A DNA stretch of 64,000 nt from a virus: positions 1 to 64,000 of the IMG/VR virus record IMGVR_UViG_3300046535_001489; one strand, given 5' to 3'. The notes under the pieces are model-generated. The model was not told the origin of the DNA, searched no databases, and saw only the letters and a list, made by a program, of their open reading frames with translations. Position numbers and translations under genes: made by a program. Below are positions 1 through 9,473 of the stretch, piece after piece (within the stretch, counting starts at the first letter, position 1; every line of letters starts with the position of its first letter).

Positions 1-2129
1 ACCATGCATATCCCTATGTGGGGCGAGTATGGGCATATCGTGCAGTAGACCTCGCAGAGGTTGCTGCAGGAACACGGAATGCATGGGATGCTTTGCCGTA
101 TGCTGTATGGACGTTGCATACTGATTTCTACCCCACCCTCCCCCGCTTCAACGCGGCAGCATATGACCCAGCCACGGGGCGAATCTTCCTTTCAGTCGAT
201 AAAAGCGATGGCGACGGCAACGGAGTACCCCTCATCCATGTGTTTACTATTAGTCAAGGGGTGACAACCTATGCGCTGACAGTAACCAATGGGGGCGGAA
301 GTGGAAACTTTGCTGCAGGGGCTACGGTAAATATTCTTGCGAACACTGCAGCTCCGGGGTTTGCGTTCGATGAATGGACTGGGGATGTCTCGACGGTTGC
401 TGACGTAAATGCTGCTTCGACAACTATGATTATGCCAGCAGCCCCAGCAACAGTGACTGCTACCTATGCGGCGCTGCCAACCTACGCCCTGACAGTCACA
501 AACGGCACAGGGGACGGCAGCTATATAGCCGGAACTGTTGTACATATTGTAGCTGATGCCCCCGGAGGTGGGTCGGTGTTCGACCGCTGGACAGGCTCTG
601 CGGCTATCGTCAACATATTCGCAGCAAGCACAACTATTGCCATGCCCGCTGCGCCTACGACCGTAGTGGCTACGTATACCCCACCTCCATTGTATGCATT
701 AACAGTAAACAGCGGCACTGGAGATGGAAATTATGCTGCTGGAACTGTAGTGACTATCACTGCAGACACAGCTCCTCCTGGCCAGGTGTTTAATTCATGG
801 GTTGGGGCTACAGTAGCCGATGTAGCAGCCTCTACAACGACAATTACCATGCCAGCGGCTGCCGCAACTGTTACAGCTACGTATTCGACAACGAGCAGTG
901 GGTTGCCGATTGTACCGGGCGCGGCTGGATTTGGGATGGATACCCGTGCAGCGTATGGTGGGGCAACAAATCCAGTTGTCTTGAGAGTTACAACTATCGC
1001 TGATTCGGGAGCAGGGTCGCTACGGACTGCACTTGCAACTACCGGCCCACGGGTAGTCATTTTCGACACCAGCGGAGCAATTGAACTCACAACAGAGCTT
1101 GTTATCGCGGACCCCTATGTGACCGTTGCTGGCCAGACTGCCCCAGCCCCGGGAATTATGCTGAAGAACTATGGGCTGCAAATCCAAACCCATGATGTGC
1201 TCATTCAGCACCTATATATTCGCCCAGGTGCAGACACCTGTAACACTGGCGTAGAAGCCTTCATTACCGGCAACCCCTATAATATTGTATTGGATCATGT
1301 CTCCGTTAGCTGGTCGCAGAGCAAGAACTTTGCTTTCACTAACGGCACGCACGACATGAACCTTACGCTGTGGAAGTGCATCTGCTCAGAACCGTTGTAT
1401 AACGCACCGGGTCGAGAAAGCTGCGGCGGCGGCGGAGCAGGGTTCGCCTATGGGCTGCTCTTTAGAAACGAAGCGAAGCAAGTATGTGTGATCCAAACGC
1501 TCTTTACGCAATGCGCTGAACGGAACCCCTACTGCACCGGCAACGCAGAGGCGGTTGTTTATAATAATCTCATCTACAACTGGGACCATATTGCGACATT
1601 CTTTAGCGATATCGATGGGGTTGAACCGCCAGGACTGACTGCATCGGTTATTGGGAATTACTATAAAATAGGCCCTACCCCAGAACCAGATTTCAATGAC
1701 TGCGTCGCATCCCGATTCCTCGCAAGCAGCGCGCAGATTTATATTGCCGATGTGGGTAAAGACACTATACCTGGTACCCCGCTTACGACATACCACGTTA
1801 TCGACGGAGCTAATGCTCAGGTTCTGACACCCCCGATTGCTGTGGCAGACTATACGCTGCTGTCGTCAGGCACAGTGTATGGCCAAGTGCTGGCACAGGC
1901 TGGGGCACGAGTCGTTGACATGGACCCAGTAGATGTGCGTATAAAGAATGACGTCATTAACCGCACTGGGGGCTTCATTCAAACACCTGCAGATGTTGGT
2001 GGATACCCTACCTTTGCAGTAAATACACGAGTACTCTCTTTACCAGCTAATCCTAATACTGTAACGGGGTCAGGATATACTAATCTTGAGGTCTGGTTGC
2101 AAGGATATGCGTCAGTGGTTGAAGGCTAA
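1..2129 (+). CDS. Tailspike-like protein with repeat domains and pectate-lyase-like beta-helix (5' truncated)
   Basis: The frame is open to the left edge, so the start lies outside the window. Three tandem repeats of about 70 residues each open with a YALTV(T/N) motif and contain an AAGT(V)V segment, as in the divergent InlB/Listeria-type bacterial repeat (beta-grasp-like). They are followed by a region resembling pectate lyases (GFGMDTRAAYGG, VTTIADSGAGSLRTAL, then NIVLDHVSVSWS), the parallel beta-helix signature. I infer a virion tailspike that binds or cleaves acidic surface polysaccharide. It opens a run of structural genes. Confidence 0.75.
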   Translation, partial: HAYPYVGRVWAYRAVDLAEVAAGTRNAWDALPYAVWTLHTDFYPTLPRFNAAAYDPATGRIFLSVDKSDGDGNGVPLIHVFTISQGVTTYALTVTNGGGSGNFAAGATVNILANTAAPGFAFDEWTGDVSTVADVNAASTTMIMPAAPATVTATYAALPTYALTVTNGTGDGSYIAGTVVHIVADAPGGGSVFDRWTGSAAIVNIFAASTTIAMPAAPTTVVATYTPPPLYALTVNSGTGDGNYAAGTVVTITADTAPPGQVFNSWVGATVADVAASTTTITMPAAAATVTATYSTTSSGLPIVPGAAGFGMDTRAAYGGATNPVVLRVTTIADSGAGSLRTALATTGPRVVIFDTSGAIELTTELVIADPYVTVAGQTAPAPGIMLKNYGLQIQTHDVLIQHLYIRPGADTCNTGVEAFITGNPYNIVLDHVSVSWSQSKNFAFTNGTHDMNLTLWKCICSEPLYNAPGRESCGGGGAGFAYGLLFRNEAKQVCVIQTLFTQCAERNPYCTGNAEAVVYNNLIYNWDHIATFFSDIDGVEPPGLTASVIGNYYKIGPTPEPDFNDCVASRFLASSAQIYIADVGKDTIPGTPLTTYHVIDGANAQVLTPPIAVADYTLLSSGTVYGQVLAQAGARVVDMDPVDVRIKNDVINRTGGFIQTPADVGGYPTFAVNTRVLSLPANPNTVTGSGYTNLEVWLQGYASVVEG

Positions 2130-2134
2130 ATAAG

Positions 2135-2704
2135 ATGATTAAAAATACCGCAGGGCAGACTATCGGCGCAGGGCTGGTAAACACAAGCAATAGCAATGCC
2201 TTTACTGGCGTTGTTACGGTATATGTTACTGGAGATAACGGTTCGCAGGCTATCGGGTCTGTGGGGTCGGGGATATGTACGAGTAAAGGGAATGGGTATT
2301 ATACCTATTTGCCTGCCCAGGCTGAGACGAATTATAACATTGTATCGTTTACGTTTACTGGTAGCGGTGCTAAGCCAGAGACAGTTATTGTGCCTCTTTC
2401 GACCCAGACGGGGGATTCGTTTGCGCTGCTTGGAACGCCTGCAAATGGGACGGTTTCAGCAGATATTGCGGCAACGAATGCGAATGTGCTGGCTCAGTTT
2501 ACAACGGCACTCGCTGAGAGCTATAATGCTGATGGTGCCCAGGCCACAGCTGCTCAGATGCTCTATGGGATATTCCAGATTCTCACTGAGATGAACATCA
2601 GCGGTACGACGGTTACGGTTAAACGCCTCAACGGCAGCGCCACAGCCTACACCTGCACCATTAACGACCCGACAAATCCGACATCAATTACCCGCCTGTC
2701 GTAA
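2135..2704 (+). CDS. Putative tail-associated protein, unknown
   Basis: 189 residues, starting five bases after the tailspike stop. No recognised enzyme motif. The N-terminal two thirds is Gly/Thr/Ser/Val-rich, beta-type sequence (QTIGAGLVNTSNSNAFTGVV). The C-terminal part (AESYNADGAQATAAQMLYGI, then TVTVKRLNGSATAYTCTIND) resembles the end domain of proteins next to fibres in other phages. A structural or fibre-accessory role is inferred from position only. Confidence 0.6.
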   Translation: MIKNTAGQTIGAGLVNTSNSNAFTGVVTVYVTGDNGSQAIGSVGSGICTSKGNGYYTYLPAQAETNYNIVSFTFTGSGAKPETVIVPLSTQTGDSFALLGTPANGTVSADIAATNANVLAQFTTALAESYNADGAQATAAQMLYGIFQILTEMNISGTTVTVKRLNGSATAYTCTINDPTNPTSITRLS

Positions 2705-2710
2705 GATCCT

Positions 2711-4435
2711 ATGGCACTAATTGGCAATATCCCCGTACGTGGCTTCGATGCTGGAGACGTTTCAGCTATCGTTACGCGGGGATTCCACGCGCCAGCGATT
2801 GCTACTCCGGTTGTAACTGTTGAATGCCCAGAAGCAGTACTGGGAACAGTTGGCGTAGCATTTTCATCGACTGTTGTCGCAACAGGGGGGACGCCGCCTT
2901 ATACCTTTGCTATTGGGTCCGGATCACTTCCTACCGGCCTAACGATGGGTATTGATGGGGTCATTACTGGGACACCAACAGTTCCGGGAACCTTTCCGTT
3001 CTCGCTGTCAGCCATTGACGCAATGACGGTGGTTGGGACGACTTCATGCTCGATAACCATTGCTGCTGCCGTTGTGCTCGACACAGGGTCGGTTGTGATG
3101 TGTGTCGATGCAGCGAACCCTGGGGATGGGGAGTATATTGATGCCTACAGCGGGCTAGATGGGTCGTTTATTCAGCACGGGATACCGTTGTCGCCTCATG
3201 GAATTGGGTATGCTCAAGCTGGGGCAGTGCTGCCTAGTAATGGCCATGTATACCAATGGGGTATTCATGAAGCATCTATTCCTGACGCTGATAATTTATT
3301 TGAATGGGATAATGAACTTATTCAGCAAGCCGTCACATCGATTCCCTGGCCAAGCACTGGGGTATCCTATGCATGGATTCCTAACGGGATTTGCTTTGAT
3401 GGGTCAGATGTTTGTTATATCGCATGGATTGGTTCGCTAGCGATTGCTGGGCATTATGCCATGCAGCAACTGCAGGCAGGAACCTTTGCTGTTCTCAATA
3501 CCTATATTGATTTCGACGGCGGTGCTGGGGTTGGAACCTTTAGGCCTGGGGCTGTTACAGTTGACGGATCTACATATTATTATAGCTTCGGGGATTCGTC
3601 GTCGGCGACGGCGAACGTCATTAGAAAACTCGCTATTCCGGGGGGTACGGCATCAACATTTGCGACGTATAGTACGTGGAATGCTGGGACAGTAACTGGA
3701 TATCAGTTTAATCAAAACTGCCTCCAAACCGATACTGATGATAATGTATATGCGGTTGCACGGCACACAACCGGGGGTGTTGTTGATGGCGCGAGGCTGC
3801 TGAAGTTTGATTCGGCAGGGACGTTGCTGTTAGATTATCCTGTTTCATTCGATACCGTTGCGACGACTGTTGAAGGCATGGCCGTTACGCCCGATATGGC
3901 GTATATGTGGATTATTCTCCACCATCAGACACTACAGCAGTATCGGTTGTCGGATGGGGTTAGGACGATTAATTCCTCGGCTCCTAATGGATTCGCCTAT
4001 GGATCGTTGTCGATTACTGGGGTTGCTGGCCCTCCTCCACCAATGCCCGTGCTGCACATTGCGAAAGTTCAGCAAGGGACATTTTTCAGGGGCCAGATGC
4101 ACGCTACTTACCAATTGGCTGTGTCGAACAGCGGAGCTGCTACATCAGCCCCGATTGTTGTCCATGAGACCCTGCCTAGTGGGCTGAGTTTGGTTTCTAT
4201 GTCGGGGCCGGGATGGACGTGTGTGGGAAATGTCTGCTGCAGGCATGATGTGTTGGATTTGAACGAGACGTTCCCGCTTATTACGGTAACGGTTAATGTG
4301 GCTAGCGATGCGACGTCGCCGCAGGTCAATCTTGCAACAGTAACGAGTGATAGCTTGCCCCCGGCGTCAGCTACTGTGAGCACGCCATTGAGCGATGCCA
4401 GTAACGCTTGTGTGGCAACTCTACCTTTAGGATAA
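2711..4435 (+). CDS. Ig-like/DUF11-type extracellular structural protein
   Basis: 574 residues. Residues about 35-120 match the putative Ig (He_PIG) pattern: GGTPPYTFAIGSGSLPTGLT followed by DGVITGTPTVPGTFPFSL. The middle resembles a beta-propeller (repeated aromatic and Gly blades). The last 120 residues (LHIAKVQQGTFFRGQ, then VHETLPSGLSLVSMSGPGW) match the DUF11/conserved-repeat adhesin fold. The set suggests a surface-exposed appendage binding host glycans or envelope. It sits between the tailspike module and a fibre-like gene. Confidence 0.6.
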   Translation: MALIGNIPVRGFDAGDVSAIVTRGFHAPAIATPVVTVECPEAVLGTVGVAFSSTVVATGGTPPYTFAIGSGSLPTGLTMGIDGVITGTPTVPGTFPFSLSAIDAMTVVGTTSCSITIAAAVVLDTGSVVMCVDAANPGDGEYIDAYSGLDGSFIQHGIPLSPHGIGYAQAGAVLPSNGHVYQWGIHEASIPDADNLFEWDNELIQQAVTSIPWPSTGVSYAWIPNGICFDGSDVCYIAWIGSLAIAGHYAMQQLQAGTFAVLNTYIDFDGGAGVGTFRPGAVTVDGSTYYYSFGDSSSATANVIRKLAIPGGTASTFATYSTWNAGTVTGYQFNQNCLQTDTDDNVYAVARHTTGGVVDGARLLKFDSAGTLLLDYPVSFDTVATTVEGMAVTPDMAYMWIILHHQTLQQYRLSDGVRTINSSAPNGFAYGSLSITGVAGPPPPMPVLHIAKVQQGTFFRGQMHATYQLAVSNSGAATSAPIVVHETLPSGLSLVSMSGPGWTCVGNVCCRHDVLDLNETFPLITVTVNVASDATSPQVNLATVTSDSLPPASATVSTPLSDASNACVATLPLG

Positions 4436-4439
4436 TGAT

Positions 4440-6410
4440 ATGAAGAAGCTTCTTGTTGGGTTGACTATTGTGGTAGGGTTGGCTGTGGGGCTTAGTGCTC
4501 AGGGAAGTTTGAGCAGCCAGGTGCTGCAGTTGCTCACGCGCAACAACACATGGTCGGGAATTAATACGTATTTATCGACAGTTGGGTTGGCTGTTCAGCG
4601 AGGGTCTGCTCCGCCTGCGACGACTACAGATACTTTGTATAATGTCGGCGGAAGTTTGTATTTTAACGGGTCACTTTTGGCTAGTGGGAGCGGATCTGGC
4701 ACTGTGACATCGGTTGGACTCACTGTACCGGGTATTTTGGCTGTGAGTGGATCGCCAGTTACTGGAAGTGGGACATTGGCGGTGTCGTTGAATACATCGA
4801 CTGCGAATACTGTTTTTGCTGGACCGACAAGTGGGGGTGCGGCGACTCCGACCTTTAGGAATCTTGTTGCGGCAGACATTCCGAACATCTCAGCGACGTA
4901 TTTGACGCCTACTTCAACGGCGACGTTGACGAATAAGTCTGGGAATATTAGCCAATGGACGAATGATTCGGGATATTTGAGCACGAGCACGTCGAGTCTG
5001 ACGAGTCTTGCTGCAGTTGGGACGATTACGTCAGGAACGTGGAACGCAACGATTATTACCGGGGCGTATGGCGGGACTGGGGTTAATAATAGTACGAGGA
5101 CGATTACGACGGGCGGAAATATTACGACGGGTGGGGCATTTACAACGAGTGGGGCGTCTTCGTTGACGTTGACGACAACCGGGGCGACAAATGTTACGCT
5201 GCCGACGACTGGGACACTTGTTAATAGTGCTGTGACGACGCTGAGTAGCTTAGTGAGTGTGGGAACTATCTCTACAGGCACTTGGAGTGCTACGGCGATT
5301 GCTGCTAATAAGGGTGGTACAGGGCAGACAACGTATGCTATTGGAGATTTGCTGTATGCGTCGGGCGCTACGGCACTTAGCAAGCTTGCTGATGTCGCAA
5401 CTGGAAATGTGCTGATTTCTGGCGGTGTAGCAACTGCTCCAAGCTGGGGTAAGGTTGCGTTGGCTACTCATGTGAGTGGATCGTTGCCGCTGGCAAATGG
5501 CGGGACTGGATTGACAACGGCAGCTGACGACACAGTGATGGTTAGCAGCGGAACGGCATGGGTAGCGAGGGCGCTGACGACTGGAGTGGTGAGCTATGAT
5601 ACGTCTACAAATGCTTTTAGCGTTCCGACGACGTTTATCTTGGGCAGCGGAGCACCTACTCCCTCTGCAGACAACATCCTCCTCCGCAGCAACATCAATG
5701 GGTTGTTTGAGATGGTGTTGGGTAATGGGTCGGCGTATGCGAATGCCGAAGCGGCGAAGCTGGCGCTTGGTAACTTTGTCGATAACACCTTCGTTGCTTC
5801 CCGCTATACGACCCTTGGGGTAGTAAGTACCTATACTGGAACGATCTCCACTCAGCCGATTGTGCAGCAGTATAATCTCGTTGTCGCGACTCCTAGTGCC
5901 GATGCGACTCAGCCTGTTCAAGGTATGAGTGTCGCTGTGACAAGTGATGACTCGGTAAGAAACTTTGTTGAGTTGACTGCTGCAAGCTTTGACGCTGAGC
6001 CGTCAGGAAGCGGAACGGTTACAGCAAACACCGCGATTTATGCCCAAGGCTATGTCAGCGGTGTTGGAACGACTACGAAGAATGCCGGTATAGAGATTTT
6101 CGTGGGCGGCGCGGACACGTCGATTATTACTGATAACTACGGGCTGCTGATCGACGGAACGAGTGTGGGGATGACGCTGACGAATAACTATGGGATCTAC
6201 ATCGCTGACCAAACAGTGGCTTCGACCCTTAATTATGCCTTCTTCTATGCGGCCCCGTCGAGCAAGGAATTTGCAATTAAGGCCGATGGCCAGGTGATTG
6301 TTGGAGCACTCAAGACAACTGGGTCGGCGTCGAGCAAGAAAGTTGTGTGTGTGGATACCAGCACGGGACAGCTGTATGCCTCTAGCACCGGCACCGATTG
6401 CTCCAATTAG
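4440..6410 (+). CDS. Repetitive fibre-like protein carrying an N-terminal signal peptide
   Basis: 656 residues. The first 20 residues (MKKLLVGLTIVVGLAVGLSA) form a textbook Sec signal peptide, which is unusual for a phage structural gene. The rest is Thr/Ser/Gly-rich beta repeat sequence with several copies of a GGTG(Q/L)TT...LLYAS-type motif typical of tail-fibre shafts, e.g. NKGGTGQTTYAIGDLLYASG and LPLANGGTGLTT. It is either a secreted or exported fibre-like protein, or a fibre gene that captured a host leader. RBS-like AGGATAATGATATG precedes the ATG. Confidence 0.65.
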   Translation: MKKLLVGLTIVVGLAVGLSAQGSLSSQVLQLLTRNNTWSGINTYLSTVGLAVQRGSAPPATTTDTLYNVGGSLYFNGSLLASGSGSGTVTSVGLTVPGILAVSGSPVTGSGTLAVSLNTSTANTVFAGPTSGGAATPTFRNLVAADIPNISATYLTPTSTATLTNKSGNISQWTNDSGYLSTSTSSLTSLAAVGTITSGTWNATIITGAYGGTGVNNSTRTITTGGNITTGGAFTTSGASSLTLTTTGATNVTLPTTGTLVNSAVTTLSSLVSVGTISTGTWSATAIAANKGGTGQTTYAIGDLLYASGATALSKLADVATGNVLISGGVATAPSWGKVALATHVSGSLPLANGGTGLTTAADDTVMVSSGTAWVARALTTGVVSYDTSTNAFSVPTTFILGSGAPTPSADNILLRSNINGLFEMVLGNGSAYANAEAAKLALGNFVDNTFVASRYTTLGVVSTYTGTISTQPIVQQYNLVVATPSADATQPVQGMSVAVTSDDSVRNFVELTAASFDAEPSGSGTVTANTAIYAQGYVSGVGTTTKNAGIEIFVGGADTSIITDNYGLLIDGTSVGMTLTNNYGIYIADQTVASTLNYAFFYAAPSSKEFAIKADGQVIVGALKTTGSASSKKVVCVDTSTGQLYASSTGTDCSN

Positions 6411-6439
6411 TTGCCAAATGTCATGGAATGTGGCATACT
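6411..6439 (+). promoter_or_regulatory. Candidate sigma70-like promoter
   Basis: TTGCCA (6411-6416), exactly 17 bases, then CATACT (6434-6439), with G before the -10. The -10 hexamer and spacing are the same as in the candidate promoter at 50169-50197. It lies between the stop of the fibre-like gene and the start of the small membrane protein at 6447, so it could drive the downstream structural genes. Confidence 0.45.
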
Positions 6440-6446
6440 TACGTAT

Positions 6447-6647
6447 ATGATTAAAGCTTATCTTGTGCCGAGTTTGAAGACGCTAGGGACGCTGGTGGCG
6501 GGGGCGGTATTAGCCGTTGTGCTGTGGAATGGGTACTATTACTGGCAGCTGGCCAAGTGGGTTGACAGCAAGCGGACCTATGAAATCATCCAACAGGCAA
6601 ACCAGCAGCAGCAGAGGGCCGCACAAGCTCAGAAGAGTGCAGAATGA
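6447..6647 (+). CDS. Small membrane protein
   Basis: 66 residues with one strong transmembrane helix (about 10-28: LKTLGTLVAGAVLAVVLW), then a Gln/Ala-rich cytoplasmic or periplasmic tail (QQANQQQQRAAQAQ). An in-frame TTG exists upstream at 6411, but it lies in the promoter candidate, so I prefer the ATG at 6447. Its stop overlaps the next ATG (ATGA). Holin or spanin-like roles are possible, but nothing proves them. Confidence 0.6.
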   Translation: MIKAYLVPSLKTLGTLVAGAVLAVVLWNGYYYWQLAKWVDSKRTYEIIQQANQQQQRAAQAQKSAE

Positions 6648-6751
6648 CCCCTAAAGCCTACTGGGCGTTTTGGACGTGCTACGGAATAGGGTTCCTTATC
6701 CTCGCTCGCCTGCTGCTTGTTAATCCCATCGTTGATGCCCTGAAAAAGTAA
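6644..6751 (+). CDS. Tiny single-pass membrane protein (35 aa)
   Basis: ATG overlaps the preceding stop (ATGA), and its TAA overlaps the ATG of the next gene (TAATG). The product is mostly one hydrophobic helix (YWAFWTCYGIGFLILARLLL) followed by NPIVDALKK. Coupled starts on both sides make translation likely. The role is unknown; it could act with the membrane protein before it. Confidence 0.6.
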   Translation: MTPKAYWAFWTCYGIGFLILARLLLVNPIVDALKK

Positions 6752-7281
6752 TGGCTGCACATACACCTCCAGACCAGTTACTGCTAAACCTAACCCCTGC
6801 TCAAGTAGCCTATATGGCTGGGATATTTGATGGGGAAGGCTGTGTATTAATATCCCGAGTAAAGGAAAAAACAGCCTATCGAGTAGAATGTATGATCTCC
6901 AATACCGATCTAACTTTGCTGCAGACTATGCAGCTATGGTGTAATGGCATTGGATATATACGCGCAGGTAACTATAAAGCAGGACAAACACGACCATGCT
7001 ATACGTGGCGAATGAGTAGTCGCCGTGCTGCCTTATTTATGTCTATTATTAGACCATATTGTATTGTTAAAGCTAATCAAATAGATATAGCTATCCAGCT
7101 TAGCAATAGGATTAGAGACTATGATGGCCGTAAGGTGCGGAAGCCAGGACAAACCAGAAATAAGGGAATTCCAGAAGAAGAGCTAGCCTTTAGAGACAAC
7201 CTATTTTGCAGCTTAAAGGAGCTACGTCGTGTCATTCCAACAGTATACCTTGGCACAAATGCGTGCCATGCTGCAAACTAA
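6751..7281 (+). CDS. LAGLIDADG homing endonuclease
   Basis: 176 residues. The motif VAYMAGIFDGEGCVLIS is the LAGLIDADG dodecapeptide with its acidic metal ligand, followed by typical strands (YTWRMSSRRAALFMSIIRPY). One motif is seen, so it probably works as a homodimer. It is free-standing, not in an intein or intron, and runs 53 bases into the next gene. Such endonucleases spread by cutting alleles that lack them. Its A+T-richer codon use compared with its neighbours fits recent arrival. Confidence 0.85.
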   Translation: MAAHTPPDQLLLNLTPAQVAYMAGIFDGEGCVLISRVKEKTAYRVECMISNTDLTLLQTMQLWCNGIGYIRAGNYKAGQTRPCYTWRMSSRRAALFMSIIRPYCIVKANQIDIAIQLSNRIRDYDGRKVRKPGQTRNKGIPEEELAFRDNLFCSLKELRRVIPTVYLGTNACHAAN

Positions 7282-7936
7282 GATTGAAAGTGTACCGTTC
7301 TGGGTTGATGCCGAAGCCAATGATGCTATTAATGAGGCATTGTTGGTATGGAATAGTCTGACGGGGTATTGGAAGTCTACTCAGCCTATCACCACGACAG
7401 CAACCAACTGGGACTATACCCTCAACGGCACGATGGTGTTTGGGACGCGGGTAGAGTTTGATGGACACGGGCTGAGCCAGTCGTCTATGGCTGAGATGGA
7501 TGCCGGAAAGCCAGGGTGGCAGAGCCAAATGACCACTGATGGCGGGGATGTACCGACGACTCCGCAGATTTGGTTTCCACTGAGCATTGATGTGATTGGG
7601 ATATGGCCTGCTGATGCGATTGGGGGGCATACGCTGACAGTGGACGGGATTGCTGCGACTCCGGTGCTGCTGGCTGGAACAGACTATATTCAGATCGGGG
7701 CAGAGGAGTTCAACGCGATTTTGGGGTATGCGCTGCATGTGTTGGCGCTGAAGGAGGGCGGGGAGCGGTTCGCTGCAACAATGCCGTTGTTTAAGGACTT
7801 TTTGATGCAGGCTGCTGAGGAGAATGACCAGCTGGCGACGAGTTCATACTTTAGGCAGTTTGTTGGCATCGACATGGGTCGGCAAGAGAAACCGACGCAT
7901 GGGACGCCTAATGACTATGCGAAGTTGGCACAATGA
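7229..7936 (+). CDS. Putative head-tail connector / tail adaptor protein
   Basis: 235 residues. The GTG start is chosen because AAAGGAG lies just upstream. The N-terminus (YTLAQMRAMLQTKIESVPFW, then ANDAINEALLVWNSLTGYW) resembles phage adaptor proteins that assemble on the portal. A four-base overlap links it to the next gene. Together with the next gene and the truncated gene at 63715 it may form the connector set. The assignment is by sequence feel and context, not by a search. Confidence 0.55.
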   Translation: MSFQQYTLAQMRAMLQTKIESVPFWVDAEANDAINEALLVWNSLTGYWKSTQPITTTATNWDYTLNGTMVFGTRVEFDGHGLSQSSMAEMDAGKPGWQSQMTTDGGDVPTTPQIWFPLSIDVIGIWPADAIGGHTLTVDGIAATPVLLAGTDYIQIGAEEFNAILGYALHVLALKEGGERFAATMPLFKDFLMQAAEENDQLATSSYFRQFVGIDMGRQEKPTHGTPNDYAKLAQ

Positions 7937-8586
7937 GTATTAGTGACATCCAACTGCTGACTCAGATGCAATACACCATGATCGAGCCCGTTGATGGGGG
8001 GCTCTCGTGGCAGTCTGGGCTGTGGACAGCGCAGGAAGTGCTGAATTACCTCAATCAGCGCCAGAATAGGTTCCTTAAAGACACCCAAATGCAGATTGGG
8101 TTGGCAATGATTCCGGCTGCTGCGGGCACTCTCCAATACGACCTGCCAGATGATTGGATTACCACTGTAAGAGTGGTATGGATCAGTTCAGATAGGGCTA
8201 CGAGGGAATTAATTCGGTCGAATGCCTGGGAAGCCGACAATGGAATTCCCTCGTGGACGTATGTTGCTGGAGCCCCGATTATTTATATTGATGTTGATAC
8301 GCCTGTGCTGACGATTAAGGTGGCCCCGCTGCCAGATGAGGATGGTACGATTCAAGTTCAGTATGTACCGTTGGCTGGGTTGTTGACTGGGCAGAATATT
8401 ACTCCGCTTGGCGAACCCTTTACGCTGCCGGATGAGTTTGTGCCGTATGTGAAGTATGGTGCGCTGGCAGATATGTGGAGTAAGGTTGGGCGAGGCATGG
8501 ACCCTGAACGGGCAGCGTATTGTCAGGATCGCTACATGATGGGGGTGGAGATTGGGAAGATGATGTTGATGGGGTGGAAGAAGTAA
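7933..8586 (+). CDS. Putative connector/tail tube protein
   Basis: 217 residues. It begins at an ATG overlapping the previous stop (ATGA) and ends at the TAATG that starts the next gene. It contains WTAQEVLNYLNQRQNRFLKD and the C-terminal LPDEFVPYVKYGALADMWSK, a pattern seen in phage head-to-tail joining proteins. I infer a virion neck component. No catalytic motif. Confidence 0.55.
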   Translation: MSISDIQLLTQMQYTMIEPVDGGLSWQSGLWTAQEVLNYLNQRQNRFLKDTQMQIGLAMIPAAAGTLQYDLPDDWITTVRVVWISSDRATRELIRSNAWEADNGIPSWTYVAGAPIIYIDVDTPVLTIKVAPLPDEDGTIQVQYVPLAGLLTGQNITPLGEPFTLPDEFVPYVKYGALADMWSKVGRGMDPERAAYCQDRYMMGVEIGKMMLMGWKK

Positions 8587-9473
8587 TGCCTATTAAGCCT
8601 ATCATGCCGAGTATTCCGACTCCTCCTCAGTCTGGAGACGCCCCATTTGGCTCAACAGATATGCCAGGGTCTGCCCCAAATGCGGCAGATCCCTATATTG
8701 AGGGGCTATTGGGTTTCTTAGGCGTTGGCCCGGATACACATGCTAATAGAGGCGGGCAGCTCTTAAACATGTTATCCCCGGCTATTCTTAAAGGGCTGGG
8801 ATTAGCAGCGTCAGGAATTGCAGTAGGAGGGGGTACAGCACTCCCGGCACTAAAAGCTCATGGGGCTGACTTAATTGAACAGCTATTGCAGGCTAAAACG
8901 CTTGAAAAAGAAAGTTTGGGGATACCCCTCAGGGGCAATAAATTTAATCCTCCTGGATACGACCCCACTGTCCCACTGCCGGATACCATGCAACAAGCCC
9001 TTGTATACGCCCAGAAACGCTGGCCGAGGTTATTTGGGCATGTAACAAAAATTACTGATGTGGATGCTATACATCAGCTAGGTAGTGGCCAGAATACTCT
9101 AGGGTTAACACGAGAAACTCAGCCAGGGTCGCTCACAGGGCCACTGCAGCTATCCCCATCTGTTCATGCCCGCAATAACGCAGACCCAGCTAATACTGTT
9201 GGCCATGAGTTATTGCACGTAGCAGATCGTCTTGCTATTCCAAATATGCAAGAAAAATATCAGCAATCAAATGCGCTGTTTGGGGGATATGATGCAAATA
9301 GTTATGAAGTAAGGGCGCGTAATCAGGGGGCAAATATGGCTAAAGAGATGCAGCTAAATCAGCAGCTTGAGCCAAATACGCCAAACTCTAGGGCAGGACA
9401 GACTCTTATGCGAAAAAATAGAATAGCAGAAGCTCAGGCTGACGCTATTCGCCGTAAGGAGTTGCTGCCGTAA
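8586..9473 (+). CDS. Metallopeptidase-like structural-region protein (HExxH)
   Basis: 295 residues. The start at 8586 is set by the TAATG overlap; earlier in-frame starts lie inside the previous gene. Residues near 211-220 contain TVGHELLHVADRL, a classical zinc-binding HExxH helix, in a region rich in Asn and His. The N-terminal half is Pro/Gly-rich, with a small hydrophobic helix (ILKGLGLAASGIAVGGGTAL). Such domains in virions can process capsid proteins or peptidoglycan. No third zinc ligand is proven here, so activity is inference. Confidence 0.6.
   Translation: MPIKPIMPSIPTPPQSGDAPFGSTDMPGSAPNAADPYIEGLLGFLGVGPDTHANRGGQLLNMLSPAILKGLGLAASGIAVGGGTALPALKAHGADLIEQLLQAKTLEKESLGIPLRGNKFNPPGYDPTVPLPDTMQQALVYAQKRWPRLFGHVTKITDVDAIHQLGSGQNTLGLTRETQPGSLTGPLQLSPSVHARNNADPANTVGHELLHVADRLAIPNMQEKYQQSNALFGGYDANSYEVRARNQGANMAKEMQLNQQLEPNTPNSRAGQTLMRKNRIAEAQADAIRRKELLP

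Noticed and set aside
4595-5921. Long minus-strand open frames opposite the fibre gene
   Set aside because: Caused by low-complexity repeats in the fibre gene; the plus strand has motifs and signal peptide.
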